NCBI RefSeq assembly: GCF_021789315.1
Contig: NZ_CP084561.1
Location: forward strand, 496,001-560,000
DNA from: Arthrobacter sp. FW305-BF8
Lineage (GTDB): Bacteria > Actinomycetota > Actinomycetes > Actinomycetales > Micrococcaceae
Direction: 5' to 3'
DNA: 64,000 bases
The notes beneath the pieces were generated by a model. The model had not been told where the DNA came from. It saw nothing but the letters and a program-made list of their open reading frames with translations, and did not search any database. The position numbers were made by a program, and so were the translations under genes. Below are positions 1-8,191 of the stretch, piece after piece; the first letter of the stretch is position 1, and every line of letters starts with the position of its first letter.

Positions 1-1678
1 CCGCTGCCGGTGGGTGTGTTGGCGGGCCCGGTGCCCGGCTGCGCGCGGAAGAGGAGTGTGCCGGCCCAGTTGATGCCGGGCAAGCTGGTGACGGGCCGGC
101 TGCCTGTCAGGGGTTCGGGTTCGAAGGCCTGCCGAGTGCCTGGTGGGAGCTCGGCTTCGCTGGCTGGCTGCGTGTCTGGACCGGCTGGCTGTTCGGTGCT
201 CCGACCGCTGTCTGTTGTCGCGGTGTCCGGGCGGGTTTGCCCGTTGGTGCGGTGGTTTTTGTTGTAGCGCGGGCCGTGGGCGGCGGTGGTTTTGATGCTG
301 TTGAGGAGGTCTTGGTAGCCGATGGTGACCATGACTTGGGGGCGGAGTCCTCCGGTGGTGGGCAGGGTGCCGGCGGCGAGGGCTGCCTTGGTCGCGCCGA
401 CGAGGCCGTCGAGGCGTTGTTGGGCGGGGGTGCGGCGGTCCAGGTCCGGTTCCGGGGCGGGGGCGTTGAAGGCCGTGTCGAGGTCGATAGCGGCGCTGTC
501 AGTGTTGGTGGCGTCGCTGTTGGTGGTGTCGGGGGTGGTGGTGCGGGGGTTGGTGGCGGTGTTCATGACGGTGGTGAGGACTTCGTATTGGTCGGTGGTG
601 GCTCGGATTTCGAGGTGGTGCAGGCCGCCGCGTTTGTGGTGGATGAAGACGCCTTGGCGGTGCCGGAGGTTTTCTTCGGATGGTTCGGTGCCGTCCTGGT
701 CGAGGGCGTCGATGCAGCGGTGGGCGATGCGGGTGAGGAAGTCGTGGTCGTTTTCGATCGCGGTTTGGTGAGGGTGTGTTCCATGTGGGCGATCGCGTCG
801 GGGTCGGGGATGTGGCGGACTTTGTCCAGGGCGGTGGTGATGATGGTTGCGGCGCGGGAGGAGATGGTTCCGGCGGTGAGGGCGGCGGCGGTTTCTTCGC
901 AGGCGGGCGGCATGGGCCGGCCGGCGAGTCCGGTGCGGGGGAGTGTGGCGTCGGCGAGGGCGAGGCGGCGGCGTGCTTCGGAGGAGCTGATCCGTAGCCG
1001 GGTGCGGAGGAACTCGGCGGTGTTCCGGGATCCGTCATCGGCCGGGGACCAGGTGGTCGCCGCGCGGACTGGAACCGACTGGGCCGTCATGGCAGCCGAA
1101 GCCGGGGTCTTGGCGGGGACGTCGACGGCGGCAGTTGTGGTGCTCCAAGAGGTAGCGGCGGTGGTGGATGCGGAGGTGGCGACGGAAGCGCCGGAGGGCT
1201 GAGCGCCGGGCGCCGTGGCAGGTTCAGGTTCGGGTTTGCCCCAGCCGGTGGTCCAGCCGGCCGCGCGGCTGGCGGTCTCTGCAGCGTTGATCGCCTCCGT
1301 GCGCGTCAGTTCCACAGCCGCGGCAGCCTGGAGCTGAAGGTACTCGACGCGGCGGGAGAGTTCCTCGGTGAGCTCCGCGAAATCGGCCGCGTCCTGGAAG
1401 CTCGCCGCGGCGAGTTCCGCCGGCGCCGCGGTGATTGCGGTGTCCAGCGCCGCTAGGGACGCCTTCAAATCAGCAGTTGCTGGGCGCAACGCAGGCACGG
1501 CGGCTGTGAAGCTGGCGGCAGCACCGCCGTCGGCCGTGTCCTCAGTAGAGGCGTCAGAAAGGAAACCGGCGGAGGGAACGCTGCGGAACCCGGGGCCGCG
1601 GATCAGAGCGGCGGCGCTGAAGCCGGAGACGTCAGTCCCGGCTGCGGTATCCGCTCGATCTTCCCCAATGGCTTCCAT
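1..1678 (-). pseudogene. DUF222 (HNH-endonuclease type) protein, frameshifted, cut by window edge
   Basis: The N-terminal part (MEAIGEDRAD..., from 1678) reads as an actinobacterial DUF222 protein, the region that normally precedes a C-terminal HNH nuclease domain. The frame breaks near 767. Up to MEHTLT the frame is good; beyond it the annotated frame becomes Thr/Ser/Pro-rich nonsense. Adding one base in the GGTTTGG stretch at 762-768 restores a convincing sequence (QTAIENDHDFLTRIAHRCID, then HHKRGGLHHLEIRATTDQYE) that stays open to base 1. The HNH domain, if present, lies outside the window. Either a recent pseudogene or a single-base sequence error. DUF222 genes are multicopy in Arthrobacter and relatives; their function is not well established. 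Family assignment is confident; functional state is not. Confidence 0.85.
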
Positions 1679-1685
1679 AGGAAAA

Positions 1686-1910
1686 CTATCTCAACAGGGT
1701 CTGACATTTTTGGATGTGACCGGGGACGCTGCAGGCCACGAAGCGGGCGGCAGCACCGCCGTCGGACGATGATGTGTCCGCAACGGCGGTGCCGGACCCG
1801 GCAGAAGCCGGTCGCCCGAAAGCGGGCACGCAAGGCGGCCGGGCAGCAGCCAGGCCGGGCACTGCTGCCCGGCCTGGCATACCGTCCACGCCTTCCCCGA
1901 TGGCTTCCAT
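1686..1910 (-). pseudogene. Truncated duplicate of the DUF222 gene 5' end
   Basis: This 74-codon reading frame starts MEAIGEGVDG, like the neighbouring DUF222 gene (MEAIGEDRAD), and keeps a similar DGGAAA segment. It then runs into the upstream leader of that gene and stops at 1686. The two starts are 232 bases apart, and the 51 bases around each are about 80 percent identical. It is best read as the remnant of a second DUF222 copy, or of a 5' tandem duplication with the rest lost. It is unlikely to make a functional protein. Confidence 0.55.
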
Positions 1911-1943
1911 AGGAAGACACTGTCAGAGGGCTCTGACATTTTT
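1893..1943 (-). repeat. Direct repeat of the DUF222 leader and start (other copy 1661-1711)
   Basis: Both copies run from TTCCCC through the reverse complement of the start (CTTCCTATGGAAGCCAT on the gene strand) to a TGACATTTTT end. They agree at about 42 of 51 positions. The copy at 1661-1711 serves the longer DUF222 gene; this one precedes the truncated duplicate. Confidence 0.75.
1921..1938. promoter_or_regulatory. Perfect 18-bp palindrome upstream of duplicated DUF222 start
   Basis: TGTCAGAGGGCTCTGACA has 8-base arms around GG, ten bases upstream of the ATG at 1910. The equivalent site before the larger gene (1687-1706) keeps one arm (TGTCAGAC on the gene strand) while the other has decayed. 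The placement suggests an operator or an mRNA hairpin near the ribosome-binding region. The regulator is unknown. Confidence 0.5.
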
Positions 1944-2063
1944 AGTTCTTACCCACACCGCCCAGGGTGCAGGCTCAAGCGGGCAAACCTGAAGCTACCG
2001 CTTGTCCGGATTGCCATTCGTGGCAGCCCCGGCGGGAGTCACTCCGCCCCTGTCGGACCAGTC

Positions 2064-2477
2064 CTAACTCTTGCTGTCGTTTAGTGCCGGATCGGATTCA
2101 GCATCGGAGGTTCCGAGGTTGACGGTCTCCGGATGCGTGCTGTGGGCGGGCACGTGCCCGCTGTCTCCGGATGTGCCCGCTGCAGACGCAGTGCCGGCAG
2201 AAGCGGTGCCAGCGTCACCCGGCTTCGGTGCATCACGATGCATGGCCGAGCCGAGCACGGTTCCTGCCCGGCGCGCGGCTTCCGCCAGTTGGTCGCCAAC
2301 TTCAGGAGCCTTTTCCTTGACGGCTTCGGTTGCTGCCGTGACCTTGTCCTGGACCGGCTTGCTGTCCCAGATGCCTGCGGCGCGCGCTTTGAGCTTGTCG
2401 TACGCTGCCCGGCCGGACCTGGATCCGAGTACGTAGCCTGCAGCGATTCCGGCGCCGAAGAGAAGTTTGGATTTCAT
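2064..2477 (-). CDS. YtxH-like membrane-anchored protein
   Basis: A 137-residue protein. Residues 1-20 (MKSKLLFGAGIAAGYVLG) form a short hydrophobic glycine-containing segment. A basic SRSGRAAYDKLKARA helix and an amphipathic Lys/Glu region follow, as in YtxH-type proteins. The C-terminal third is low-complexity Ala/Gly/Thr/Ser and probably disordered. It is predicted to sit at the inner membrane. Members are often stress-associated in other bacteria, but the biochemical role is unknown. It lies 114 bases downstream of the GlsB-like gene on the same strand and may be cotranscribed with it. Confidence 0.75.
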   Translation of the reverse strand: MKSKLLFGAGIAAGYVLGSRSGRAAYDKLKARAAGIWDSKPVQDKVTAATEAVKEKAPEVGDQLAEAARRAGTVLGSAMHRDAPKPGDAGTASAGTASAAGTSGDSGHVPAHSTHPETVNLGTSDAESDPALNDSKS

Positions 2478-2590
2478 GATGATCTCCTACTCTTGAGGGG
2501 GATCTGTACGATTTGGTTCGGCCCGGCAGGGCCTGGGGTAGGAAACCGGCCCCGGGAGTTTTCCCGGAGCCGGTTCCGGCACTGCCCTGT

Positions 2591-2854
2591 CTAGCGGGCC
2601 GTGCGCTTGGTGATCATGCCGTAAACGAGCAGCACGATAAGTGCGCCTCCGATCGCCAGCAGCCAGGTGGACAGCGAGAAGAACTCGTTGATACCGACAT
2701 TAAAGAGCGCGCTGCCGATGAAGCCGCCGAGAATTGCGCCAACCACACCGAGCAGAAGCGTGATGAAAATGCCGCCGCCCTGCCGGCCGGGGAGGATGGC
2801 TTTAGCAATGGCTCCAGCAATGAGGCCAAGAATCAGAAATGCGAAAAAACCCAT
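2591..2854 (-). CDS. GlsB/YeaQ/YmgE family stress-response membrane protein
   Basis: An 87-residue, very hydrophobic protein with three predicted membrane segments. It carries the family's Gly-rich pattern: GLIAGAIAKAILPGRQGGG, then TLLLGVVGAILGGFIGSALF, then a last helix ending ITKRTAR. Length and pattern match the transglycosylase-associated small membrane proteins linked to general stress in other bacteria. Its upstream region holds the shared near-palindrome at 2923-2942, about 69 bases before the start. Family assignment is strong; the molecular function is unknown. Confidence 0.88.
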   Translation of the reverse strand: MGFFAFLILGLIAGAIAKAILPGRQGGGIFITLLLGVVGAILGGFIGSALFNVGINEFFSLSTWLLAIGGALIVLLVYGMITKRTAR

Positions 2855-2922
2855 CTTTTATCGTTCCTTCTTCATCTAGAGGAGTTACCCGGATTGCCGG
2901 GTACGCTTCGTCCTTCTGCTCA

Positions 2923-2942
2923 ATACTAATCATGCTTACTAT
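2923..2942 (-). promoter_or_regulatory. Shared stress-gene element, copy a
   Basis: On the gene strand it reads ATAGTAAGCATGATTAGTAT, about 69 bases upstream of the GlsB-like start. It is nearly identical to the copy at 63147-63166 and aligns with copies at 32696, 37599, 44202 and 59561. Confidence 0.6.
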
Positions 2943-3001
2943 TTTTTTGCCAGTCGCTATCTGGTGAGGGGCTAGGGGCAGCGCGCTCCGGGTGCCGGGG
3001 G

Positions 3002-3832
3002 CTAGTGGCCTTGGACGTCGGAATTTACCCCTGCCTCGGGGCCTTCATCGAGGGTGCTGATGGCAGTCAGGTCCTCCTCATCCAGGGCGAAGTCGAAGAC
3101 GTCAATGTTCTCTTTCATCCGCTGGGGATCGGAGGACTTGGGGATGGCCACCAACCCCTGCTGGACGTGCCAGCGCAACACCACCTGGCTCGCCGTTTTG
3201 CCATGCTTGCCGGCGATTCGTGTCAGGACTGGCGCGGACAGCAGCCCCGACCCGGCACCTAGCGGGCTGTACGATTCTGTGGCGATCCCGTGCCGCTCGT
3301 TGTACGCGCAGTCCGCGGAGCGGTTTATGGAGGGGTTGAGTTGGATCTGGTTGACGGCCGGCACCACGTCGGTTTCCCACATGAGCTTTTCAAGATGAGC
3401 GGGCTTGAAGTTTGATACGCCGATCGACCGGACTTTCCCTTCGCCCTGCAGCCGCTCAAAGGTCTTCCAGGTGGAGATGAAATCGCCGCGGCGGGGGAGC
3501 GGCCAGTGGATCAGCAGTAAGTCCACATAGTCCAGGTTGAGCCGCCTGAGCGAGCCTTCGAGGCCTGCCACAGCCAGATCCCCACCCTGGAATTCGCCGT
3601 CCAGCTTGGTGGTGATGAAAAACTCCGTCCGGTCCAGGCCGCTCTCGCGGATCCCGGATCCGACGCCGGTCTCATTCCCGTACCGGACGGCTGTATCGAT
3701 ATGCCGGTACCCGGCTTCCGCAGCCCGTACGACGGCGTCACTCACCTCCCGGTCGTTCAGTGGCCAGGTGCCAAGGCCGATCTGAGGTATCCGGTTGCCG
3801 TCATTCAGCGTGATGACTGGTGCTTGTGCCAT
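3002..3832 (-). CDS. Aldo/keto reductase (2,5-diketo-gluconate reductase type)
   Basis: A 276-residue NADPH-dependent carbonyl reductase of the AKR5-like group. The catalytic tetrad is visible: Asp in HIDTAVRYGNE with its Tyr, Lys in FFITTKLD, and His in LLIHWPLP. The NADP-binding IPKSSDPQRMKEN segment is near the C-terminus. Length is normal for the family. The physiological substrate cannot be told from sequence; such enzymes reduce a range of aldehydes and keto sugars. It appears to stand alone, transcribed away from the CDP-alcohol transferase gene. A weak Shine-Dalgarno (AGGAAAG) precedes the ATG. Confidence 0.9.
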   Translation of the reverse strand: MAQAPVITLNDGNRIPQIGLGTWPLNDREVSDAVVRAAEAGYRHIDTAVRYGNETGVGSGIRESGLDRTEFFITTKLDGEFQGGDLAVAGLEGSLRRLNLDYVDLLLIHWPLPRRGDFISTWKTFERLQGEGKVRSIGVSNFKPAHLEKLMWETDVVPAVNQIQLNPSINRSADCAYNERHGIATESYSPLGAGSGLLSAPVLTRIAGKHGKTASQVVLRWHVQQGLVAIPKSSDPQRMKENIDVFDFALDEEDLTAISTLDEGPEAGVNSDVQGH

Positions 3833-3952
3833 GCGGAAGAGTCTTTCCTATCGGCGGCAGTTTGCCCAGACCCCGTTTGCTGCCTCGAGTGTCCTAGTCT
3901 TGCTATCTTCCGAGGTCAGCCCTCGAATGCTCGTGGACCTCCTGTTGTTACG

Positions 3953-4717
3953 ATGAGCGCAAGGAGGCATATGCAGGTCTTGCTCGCTAGGCGTGCTCTG
4001 GTGGACGTAGCCGTTGCCATGGCTGCTTTCCTTGTGTCCGGCAGCTGGATCCTGACCGCGGCAGGTGCTGAAGTGACGTACTTCCTTGCCGCCATGAGTG
4101 CCGGACTGGCGGTGGTGGGAAATGCCGCGGCCTCTGTCCTCAGCCGCAAGCCCCTGCTGACGACGGCCGCGGATCGCGTTACCCTGACTCGCGCTGTGTT
4201 GATTTCGTGTTGCGCGGCAATAGCGGTTCCAGCGTTGTTGGGCGGAAGCGGGCCCGGCGTGGCGGTGGTGGTGCTGGGTGCGGCGGCTTTCCTTCTTGAT
4301 GCGGTGGACGGGGCCGTTGCGCGGCGATTTGCCTGTGAGAGCCCGGCGGGAGGCCGGCTGGACGTCCAGACTGACGCGGCGCTGGTCCTCGTACTGTCGT
4401 GCGCGGCAGTACCCATCGTCGGTCCCTGGGTCCTGGCCGTCGGACTCATGTGGTACGCCTTCGTGGCAGCGGGGTGGTTCCGGCCTGAACTGAAACGAAC
4501 TCTGCCCGTTAAGAGGCTGCGCAAGGTAATAGGTGCCTACCAGCCCTGCGCCTTGCTGCTGGCACTCACGCCGGGGTTGCCAGGTGGAATCACCGCTGCT
4601 GCCGTTGTCCTGGCGCTTGTGGCGCTGCTGGCTTCGTTTGGCCGGGACGTCGTCGAGCTCGAGCAAGGCTATCGGAAGTGGACCGGCCGGCACTCCAGCA
4701 CCGAACTGGTGAACTGA
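3953..4717 (+). CDS. CDP-alcohol phosphatidyltransferase family membrane protein
   Basis: An integral membrane enzyme expected to move a phosphatidyl group from a CDP-alcohol to a second alcohol. The full signature is present: DAVDGAVAR, then eight residues, Gly, GRLD and VQTD, matching D-x2-DG-x2-AR-x8-G-x3-D-x3-D. Several hydrophobic helices surround it. The ATG at 3953 is used here. An in-frame ATG at 3971 has AAGGAGG only three bases ahead, so either start is possible. The open frame extends further upstream to 3701, but that part overlaps the divergent reductase and looks like its shadow. The acceptor alcohol is unknown. Confidence 0.8.
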   Translation: MSARRHMQVLLARRALVDVAVAMAAFLVSGSWILTAAGAEVTYFLAAMSAGLAVVGNAAASVLSRKPLLTTAADRVTLTRAVLISCCAAIAVPALLGGSGPGVAVVVLGAAAFLLDAVDGAVARRFACESPAGGRLDVQTDAALVLVLSCAAVPIVGPWVLAVGLMWYAFVAAGWFRPELKRTLPVKRLRKVIGAYQPCALLLALTPGLPGGITAAAVVLALVALLASFGRDVVELEQGYRKWTGRHSSTELVN

Positions 4718-4854
4718 TGGTCTCGGCTGAACTGACTCTTCCGCCACTTCTCGCAGGGCTTCGTGCTCTGGACTAACCGAGGTCCCGCTGGTAATCCTTG
4801 GAGTGGCCCGGCAGGAGGAAATCCTGGCCCTTCCAGCAGCTAAGGATCCAGACC

Positions 4855-5100
4855 ATGAGCGAGACGCACGCAGATCCGGAGCAGAACCCGACTGACCAGA
4901 ACGAAGACCAGGACCAGAACGAGGACCAGGACCAGAACGAGAGCGGTTCACCCCAAGGCTTCCCCTTTGACCCCAACCAGGACCCGCCCCAGGAGGAACC
5001 CGAAGTTCCCCACCAGGACAACCCGGGGCCACCCACCGGCCCGGACGGCGAGCCTGACGAGCCGGCGCTGGAGGATCCCCAGCGGCCGCCCGCCCGGTAA
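4855..5100 (+). CDS. Small acidic Asp/Glu/Gln/Pro-rich hypothetical protein
   Basis: An 81-residue, strongly acidic and probably disordered protein. It has a hexapeptide-like repeat (QNEDQD) around residues 14-28, encoded by near-identical 18-base units at about 4897-4945, then a proline-rich tail. The start at 4855 is preceded by TAAGGA. No family is recognised. It stands alone between the CDP-alcohol transferase and the convergent epimerase gene. Confidence 0.6.
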   Translation: MSETHADPEQNPTDQNEDQDQNEDQDQNESGSPQGFPFDPNQDPPQEEPEVPHQDNPGPPTGPDGEPDEPALEDPQRPPAR

Positions 5101-5127
5101 GAACCCGGTAAGAAGCTGTCGGTTGTC

Positions 5128-6174
5128 CTAGAAGGGCCGCCGGACCCAGTCGATGAGTTTGTCGCTCATGTCCATGAACCCGTCGTCCACCACCTGCAGC
5201 TCCGGCCAGGAGTCGTGCCACTGCACCACTTCCCGCGCACCAAAGGAAAATGGGATGGTTGCCGAGAACTGTGGAACCAGGGCCTTGATCTTGGAATTGT
5301 CGAACACCACCGAGTGCGACCGGTCGCCCAGCAGCCAGGGACCGCGGACCGGATCGATGGCCGCGATAGTTTCCGATGGCACATGGACCAGTTCCGGCCC
5401 GGCAACCCCGGCCGCCTGCGCGAACTGGCGGTAGATCGCGTCCCACGTGAGGAACTCGTCCGAGGTGATGGTGTAGCTTTCACCCACCGCTTGATAGCGG
5501 CCCATGAGCCCCACGAAAGCCTTGGCGAAATCACTGCTGTGCGTAACAGTCCACAGCGAAGCCCCGTCGCCATGCACAACAACTGGCAGGCCCGCCCGCA
5601 TCCGGTGGATGTCCGTCCAGCCTCCCAGCAGCACGATCTTGGTCCGGTCGTAAGTATGAGACGGCCGCACCACCGTGACCGGAAAGTCCTCCTCGCGGTA
5701 CGCCTGCAGCAGGACATCCTCGCAGGCAATTTTGTCCCGTGAATACTGCCAGTAGGGATTCCGCAGGGGGGTCGATTCCAGGATGGGGAGCCGGGCCGGC
5801 GGCTTTTGGTACGCCGAGGCTGAGCTGATGAACACGAACTGTCCGGTGCGGCCGCGGAACTGCTCCACAGCGGCGACGGCGTGCTCTGGAGTGAAGGAGA
5901 TGAAGTCCGCGACGGCGTCGAACTCGCGTCCGCCCAGAACGTTCCGGACTGCTGCGGGATCGCGGACGTCTGCCCGCAGGATCTCCGTGCCGGCGGGCGT
6001 AGGACGGTCCACCGATCTTCCCCTATTAAGCACGGTGACCCGGTGGCCAAGCTCCGCCGCACGCGCCACCGCCGCAGCGCTGATCGCGCCGGTTCCACCG
6101 ATGAACAGCAGCTTCAGCCGTGAGCCGTCCGGAAACTGCGGCTGCGGGGGCGCAGCATTGGCCGGGCCGCTCAC
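5128..6174 (-). CDS. NAD(P)-binding epimerase/reductase-like protein
   Basis: A 348-residue extended short-chain dehydrogenase/atypical epimerase. The Rossmann fold starts near residue 22 with LLFIGGTGAISAAAVARAAE; strand two ends VTVLNRG. FVFISSASAYQKP marks the active-site strand, followed by YSRDKIACED with the Tyr-x3-Lys pattern. It resembles proteins annotated as NAD-dependent epimerase or isoflavone-reductase-like; the substrate is unknown. It is the last gene of a three-gene operon, its start overlapping the upstream aldo/keto reductase by four bases. Probably controlled with the two reductases by the divergent XRE/MmyB regulator. Confidence 0.82.
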   Translation of the reverse strand: MSGPANAAPPQPQFPDGSRLKLLFIGGTGAISAAAVARAAELGHRVTVLNRGRSVDRPTPAGTEILRADVRDPAAVRNVLGGREFDAVADFISFTPEHAVAAVEQFRGRTGQFVFISSASAYQKPPARLPILESTPLRNPYWQYSRDKIACEDVLLQAYREEDFPVTVVRPSHTYDRTKIVLLGGWTDIHRMRAGLPVVVHGDGASLWTVTHSSDFAKAFVGLMGRYQAVGESYTITSDEFLTWDAIYRQFAQAAGVAGPELVHVPSETIAAIDPVRGPWLLGDRSHSVVFDNSKIKALVPQFSATIPFSFGAREVVQWHDSWPELQVVDDGFMDMSDKLIDWVRRPF

Positions 6175-7142
6175 CAGGCGTAGTCCTCCGGGGCGGTGCG
6201 ATGTCCCGGGAAGATGGCATCGAGGCGCTTGAGCGCATCCTCATTCAGCGGGACGTCCAGGGCCCGGATGGCTGCATCCAGCTGTTCCTGCGTGCGCGGA
6301 CCGACGATCGGGGCGGTGACAGCCGGCTGGTGAAGCAGCCACGCGAGGGCGACGTCTCCGGGCTCATGGCCCAGTTCCTCGGCGAAGTCCTCATATTCCC
6401 GGATCTGGTCGTGGTGCTTCTTGAGTGTTTCCGCCGCCCGCCCCTCAAGGCGCCGGACGCCGTCGCGCTCCTTTTTCAGTACCCCGCCCAGGAGCCCGCC
6501 GTGCAGCGGCGACCACGGGATGATGCCCAGGCCGTACTGCTGGGCGGCGGGGATGACCTCCAGCTCTACGTTCCGGGTCAGCAGGTTGTAGATGGACTGC
6601 TCGCTTATGAGGCCCGTGTAGTTCCGGCGGGTGGCGGCTTCCTGCGCCTGCGCTATGTGCCAGCCGGCGAAGTTGCTGCTGCCCGAGTAGAGGATTTTGC
6701 CCTGCTGGACGGCCACTTCGATGGCTTGCCAGATCTCATCCCACGGCGTGTTCCGGTCCACGTGATGGAACTGGTAGATGTCGATGTAATCAGTCTGGAG
6801 CCGCTTGAGGCTGGCATCGAGTGCCCGCCGGATGTTCAGGGCGGAAAGCTTGGACTCGTTGGGGCGGTCCGTCATACTGCCATAAAGCTTGGTGGCGAGC
6901 ACGGTGCGCTCGCGGCGCTCGCCGCCCTTGGCGAACCAGCGGCCGATGATTTCCTCGGTCCAGCCGCGGTGCTCGGTTCCGCCATAGACGTTGGCGGTGT
7001 CAAAGAAATTGATGCCCGCCCCGTGGGCGGAATCCATGATCGAGTGCGCGGCGGATTCGTCGGTCTGCGGGCCGAAGTTCATGGTGCCCAGGCAAAGCCG
7101 GGAAACCTTCAGGCCCGAACGGCCCAGATGCGTGTACTGCAT
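6171..7142 (-). CDS. Aldo/keto reductase (YajO/general stress AKR type)
   Basis: A 323-residue aldo/keto reductase. It begins MQYTHLGRSGLKVSRLCLGT, typical of this branch. Catalytic residues are seen in NFFDTANVYGG (Asp, Tyr), VLATKLYG (Lys) and YQFHHVDRNTPWDE (His). The NADP-binding end PIVGPRTQEQLDAA is intact. It is the middle gene of the operon, 17 bases after the first reductase and overlapping the epimerase-like gene by four bases. A GAAGGA ribosome site precedes the ATG. Its substrate is unknown; the arrangement suggests a small carbonyl- or sugar-reducing pathway. Confidence 0.9.
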   Translation of the reverse strand: MQYTHLGRSGLKVSRLCLGTMNFGPQTDESAAHSIMDSAHGAGINFFDTANVYGGTEHRGWTEEIIGRWFAKGGERRERTVLATKLYGSMTDRPNESKLSALNIRRALDASLKRLQTDYIDIYQFHHVDRNTPWDEIWQAIEVAVQQGKILYSGSSNFAGWHIAQAQEAATRRNYTGLISEQSIYNLLTRNVELEVIPAAQQYGLGIIPWSPLHGGLLGGVLKKERDGVRRLEGRAAETLKKHHDQIREYEDFAEELGHEPGDVALAWLLHQPAVTAPIVGPRTQEQLDAAIRALDVPLNEDALKRLDAIFPGHRTAPEDYAW

Positions 7143-7159
7143 GGATGGTTGTCCTTCGC

Positions 7160-8047
7160 TTATAGCTGGGAAAAAGCGGCGACGGCGGGATCCGCGCCGA
7201 TGCGCGACCCGGCCTCCAGCGCGTTGATTGACTCCGCTTCCGCGGCGGTCAGTTGGATCGCCGCTGCCGCCAAATTCTCCCGCATACGGGAGGAGTCGGC
7301 GGACTTGGGGATGACGATGTTACCGGCGGCCAGGTGCCACGCGAGGACAATCTGCGCTGGGGTGGCCCCGCGGTCCTCGGCAAGGCCGGTGACGGCAGCC
7401 GCGTCCAGGTCCGCGCCCTGCCCCAGCGGGCTATAGGCTTCCACCGCGATTCCGTGGGACCGGCTCTTGGCAGCGAGCGGGGCCTGCTGGAATGTGGGGT
7501 GCAGTTCGAACTGGTTAACGGCCGGAACCACCCCGGCGCCTGCCAGGACCGTGTCCAGGTGCTCCTCCAGGAAATTCGAAACGCCGATGGCGCGTGCCTC
7601 GCCGGTGGCGTAAATCTTTTCCAGTTCCTTCCACGCCTCGGCATAGAGACCCTGCGACGGCACCGGCCAGTGGATCAGGTAGAGGTCAATGAAGTCCAGC
7701 CCGAGGGCCTTCCTGCTGTTCTGGAACGCCTCCTGTGCGTTGCCCTGCTCGCCGTTGCGCAACTTGGTGGTGATGAAGAGTTCCTCGCGGGGTATCCCGG
7801 AGGCGGCAATGGCTGCGCCCACTCCCGCCTCATTCCGGTACGCCGCTGCGGTGTCGATGTGGCGATATCCGGCTTCGAGGGCATCCTCGACAATGCGCTG
7901 GGTCTCCTCGGGCGGCACCTGGAACACGCCGAATCCCAGCTGGGGGATGGAGACACCGTTGTTGAGGGTGAGGTGCGGGATCTCCAAGCCTTGCGGCGCG
8001 GGACCCTGCCCGGAGGCGTGGATGGCGGATTCCGGGGTCTGGGACAT
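7160..8047 (-). CDS. Aldo/keto reductase (AKR5-like)
   Basis: A 295-residue reductase with the complete tetrad: HIDTAAAYRNE (Asp and Tyr), FITTKLRNGEQG (Lys), LYLIHWPVP (His). The C-terminal IPKSADSSRMREN segment binds NADP. The start is set at 8047 because AAGGAG lies eight bases before that ATG; an upstream in-frame ATG at 8080 has no ribosome site. It is the first gene of the three-gene operon divergent from the XRE regulator. It is clearly related to the enzyme at 3002-3832 but not a recent duplicate. Confidence 0.9.
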   Translation of the reverse strand: MSQTPESAIHASGQGPAPQGLEIPHLTLNNGVSIPQLGFGVFQVPPEETQRIVEDALEAGYRHIDTAAAYRNEAGVGAAIAASGIPREELFITTKLRNGEQGNAQEAFQNSRKALGLDFIDLYLIHWPVPSQGLYAEAWKELEKIYATGEARAIGVSNFLEEHLDTVLAGAGVVPAVNQFELHPTFQQAPLAAKSRSHGIAVEAYSPLGQGADLDAAAVTGLAEDRGATPAQIVLAWHLAAGNIVIPKSADSSRMRENLAAAAIQLTAAEAESINALEAGSRIGADPAVAAFSQL

Positions 8048-8137
8048 GTGAATTCTCCTTGCATCAGGGGCTGGCTCCATACGAGCCTATGCATCCCGAG
8101 CTCACGAGTCAGCAGCTGTGGCTGTCCCTGTTTTTCC

Positions 8138-8154
8138 TAGGATTGCCAGTCCTA
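8138..8154. promoter_or_regulatory. 17-bp imperfect palindrome, candidate XRE/MmyB operator
   Basis: TAGGATTGCCAGTCCTA has arms matching at all but one pair, around a central C. It sits in the 144-base divergent region between the reductase operon and the XRE/MmyB regulator, where an autoregulated operator is expected. Confidence 0.5.
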
Positions 8155-8191
8155 CCTTCGTTGTAGAAACTGCGCCCTAGGGACGGGCAGA

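Noticed and set aside
237..1202. Long open frame on the + strand
   Set aside because: It is Gly/Val-rich and lies exactly opposite the DUF222 gene; a shadow produced by high G+C.
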